NCBI GenBank assembly: GCA_016206405.1
Contig: JACQRQ010000139.1
Coordinates: forward strand, 1-6,141
Source of the DNA: Elusimicrobiota bacterium
GTDB taxonomy: Bacteria > Elusimicrobiota > Elusimicrobia > O2-12-FULL-59-9
DNA length: 6,141 bases
Direction of reading: 5' to 3'
Under the pieces are notes generated by a model. That model was not told where the DNA came from and did not search any database. It saw nothing but the letters and a program-made list of their open reading frames with translations. Position numbers and translations under genes: made by a program. Of this stretch, positions 4,415 through 6,141 are shown one piece after another (the first letter of the stretch is position 1; each line of letters begins with the position of its first letter).

Positions 4415-6141
4415 ATGAACGGCGAAAAATTGAATGTTTTGATTATTGAGGATGATGCCGACTGCGCCGGGATGATCGCCGGGATGCTGATGCGGGGCAA
4501 GCCCTGCCCTCGCAGTCCCGGTTTTTCGACGGTGCATGCCGGGAATCTCTCCGGCGGGCTGTCGAGGTTGGCAAAAGATGATATTGACGCCGTCCTTTTG
4601 GATCTGCGTTTGCCCGAGTCGCAAGGGTTGGAGACCCTGGAGCGGACGCTCTCACGGGCGCCCAACACGCCCGTCATCGTGTTGACCGGCAGCGGCGGGG
4701 ATACGCTGACTGTGGAAGCTTTGCAGAAAGGGGCCCAGGATTATCTCGTTAAGGGGAACTTTGACTGCAATCTGCTGACCCTCAGCTTGTGCCATGCCGT
4801 GGAGCGCAAGAAGGCGGAGATGGCCTTGAGGCGCAGCGAGGTTATGTTCCGGGAATTTGTGGAGAACACGGGCGACCTGATCTGCCAAGTGGATGCCAAC
4901 GGGGCGTATGTCTACTTAAGCCCCAACGCGGAGTCGATCTTGGGATATTCCCCGCTGGAGCTTATCGGTAAATCGTCTTTTGATCTTATGCCGTCCGAGG
5001 ATGCGCGGCGCGTCGCCTGCGTTTTAGGGGAGGCCGTCCAGTCGGGAAAGCCTTTCTCCCTTTTGGAGCACGTCGTGATACGCAAGGACGGTGAGTTGAG
5101 GACCCTGGAATGCGGCGGCAGGCCCATCTTCGATGAAAAGGGCGCTTTGACCGGCTTTCGCGGCATCAGCCGGGATATCACCGAGCGCCGCCGCATGGAG
5201 CAGCGGCTTCGCTCCAGCGAAGAGCGTTTCCGGCATCTGGTCGAACATGCGGCCGATGCCTTATTTCTCTGTGACCGCGACAAAAAATTTATGGACGTCA
5301 ATCGCGCGGCCTGCGTGAGCCTGGGATACAGCCGCCGGGAGCTCTTGGGCATGTCGGTGGCGGATGTGGAGATAGGAGTTCCTGCGGATACCGTGAGCCG
5401 TCTGGGCCAAGAGCTGCGCATCGGCGACACGCGCACGGTGGAGGGGGTTCACCGCCGCAAGGATGGGACCATTTTTCCGGTGGAGGTGCGCTTGGGAATG
5501 TTCGAGTCGAAGGAAGGGCCCCTGGTGCTGGCCATGGCGCGGGATATCACCGAGCGCAAACAGGCGGAGCGGGCGCTCAAGGAAAGCGAGGAAAGGCTCC
5601 GGCAGTCGCAAAAACTTGAGACCGTCGGGAGGCTGGCCGGAGGCATCGCCCATGACTTCAACAACCTCCTGACCGCCATCGATGCCTACTGCGAGTTTTT
5701 GCTGGCGGATTTCGCGCCCGGCGACAAGCGCCATGGGGATGTGGAAGGGATCAGGCAGGCCGGCGAGCGGGCCGCCAGCTTGACCCGCCAGCTTCTGGCC
5801 TTCAGCCGCCGGCAGGTTCTCAACCCCGAGGTCTTGAGCCTCAATAGCGTCGTGGAAGGCGTCGAGAAAATGCTGCGCCGCACCATCGGGGAAAACATCA
5901 ACCTGGTGACCGCCTTGAGACCCGATTTAAGGCCGGTGCGAGTGGACCCGGGGCAGATGGAGCAGATCATCCTCAACCTGGCCGTCAACGCCCGGGACGC
6001 GATGCCTCACGGAGGCAAGCTCATCCTCGAAACGGCCAACGTCGAGTTCGCGGAGGCACAGGATTACGGGCAATTTACCTTTCCGCGGGGACTCTACACC
6101 ATGTTGGCGGTCAGCGACACCGGGGCCGGGATGGATAAGGA
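4415..6141 (+). CDS. REC-PAS-PAS sensor histidine kinase (3' end outside window)
   Basis: The frame is open for 575 codons and runs off the right edge. Residues about 5-125 form a receiver: acidic E12, D13 and D14, phospho-acceptor D63 in LLDLRLPES, Thr91 in VLTGSGG and Lys113 in DYLVKG. Two PAS domains follow (about 143-258 and 271-383), each ending in a PAC-type RDITER motif. The HisKA domain begins near 395 with H413 in GGIAHDFNNLLTAI. The HATPase domain shows the N-box LNLAVNARDAMP (N525) and the start of the G1 box SDTGAGMD at 567-574, where the window ends. No membrane segment is visible, so it is probably cytoplasmic, sensing through PAS ligands or cofactors. The GGIAHDFNNLL type often ends in a further receiver, which would lie outside the window. 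It starts ten bases after the cyclase stop, making it a plausible phosphate donor to the cyclase receiver. Partnership is inferred. Confidence 0.93.
   Translation, partial: MNGEKLNVLIIEDDADCAGMIAGMLMRGKPCPRSPGFSTVHAGNLSGGLSRLAKDDIDAVLLDLRLPESQGLETLERTLSRAPNTPVIVLTGSGGDTLTVEALQKGAQDYLVKGNFDCNLLTLSLCHAVERKKAEMALRRSEVMFREFVENTGDLICQVDANGAYVYLSPNAESILGYSPLELIGKSSFDLMPSEDARRVACVLGEAVQSGKPFSLLEHVVIRKDGELRTLECGGRPIFDEKGALTGFRGISRDITERRRMEQRLRSSEERFRHLVEHAADALFLCDRDKKFMDVNRAACVSLGYSRRELLGMSVADVEIGVPADTVSRLGQELRIGDTRTVEGVHRRKDGTIFPVEVRLGMFESKEGPLVLAMARDITERKQAERALKESEERLRQSQKLETVGRLAGGIAHDFNNLLTAIDAYCEFLLADFAPGDKRHGDVEGIRQAGERAASLTRQLLAFSRRQVLNPEVLSLNSVVEGVEKMLRRTIGENINLVTALRPDLRPVRVDPGQMEQIILNLAVNARDAMPHGGKLILETANVEFAEAQDYGQFTFPRGLYTMLAVSDTGAGMDK

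Noticed and set aside
4081..4677. Minus-strand open frame of 198 codons spanning the cyclase-kinase junction
   Set aside because: It is antisense to catalytic cyclase residues and to the kinase receiver, with no recognisable domain; long antisense frames are common in GC-rich genes.
4912..5436. Minus-strand open frame of 174 codons
   Set aside because: It is fully antisense to the two PAS domains of the kinase, with a serine/arginine-rich shadow composition.

Overview
This window is a bacterial signal-transduction cluster. The GC content is moderately high by eye, coding density is high, and genes carry strong purine-rich ribosome binding sites and ATGA-type overlaps. One product has a cleavable signal peptide and a FlgO/CsgG-like fold, which points to a Gram-negative cell plan. 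I cannot fix the phylum from the sequence. A deep-branching Gram-negative lineage such as Elusimicrobiota, Omnitrophota or a deltaproteobacteria-like group is a low-confidence guess.

Left region (1-1112): the 3' end of a hybrid histidine kinase, of which only the C-terminal receiver domain is inside the window, runs rightward. It collides tail-to-tail, with a 38-bp overlap, with a leftward gene for a complete PhoB/OmpR-type response regulator.

Middle region (1113-1390): a 278-bp divergent intergenic stretch. It holds two arrays of a degenerate 8-nt repeat (AGTGGTAG type) in opposite orientation, forming a 23-bp perfect inverted repeat with an 87-nt spacer. Closer to the rightward gene are tandem 11-bp direct repeats (YTGAAcgccg type), whose period matches operators of PhoB/OmpR-family regulators.

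Right region (1391-6141): a compact rightward, probably co-transcribed series. In order: an exported FlgO/CsgG-like protein; a 20-codon micro-ORF linked by an ATGA overlap; a six-helix membrane protein ending in a histidine-kinase dimerisation (DHp) domain that has Ser in place of the phospho-accepting His and no ATPase domain; a receiver-class III adenylate cyclase fusion; and a REC-PAS-PAS-HisKA-HATPase kinase that runs off the right edge. The last 55 or so codons of the cyclase are a low-complexity tail built from GC-rich palindromes.

Inferred working model: an envelope protein and a membrane pseudo-kinase feed a phosphorelay whose output is cAMP. The adjacent soluble PAS kinase is the most likely phosphate source and the divergent PhoB-like regulator is a candidate transcriptional controller. 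Individual domain assignments are well supported; the pathway wiring is inference.
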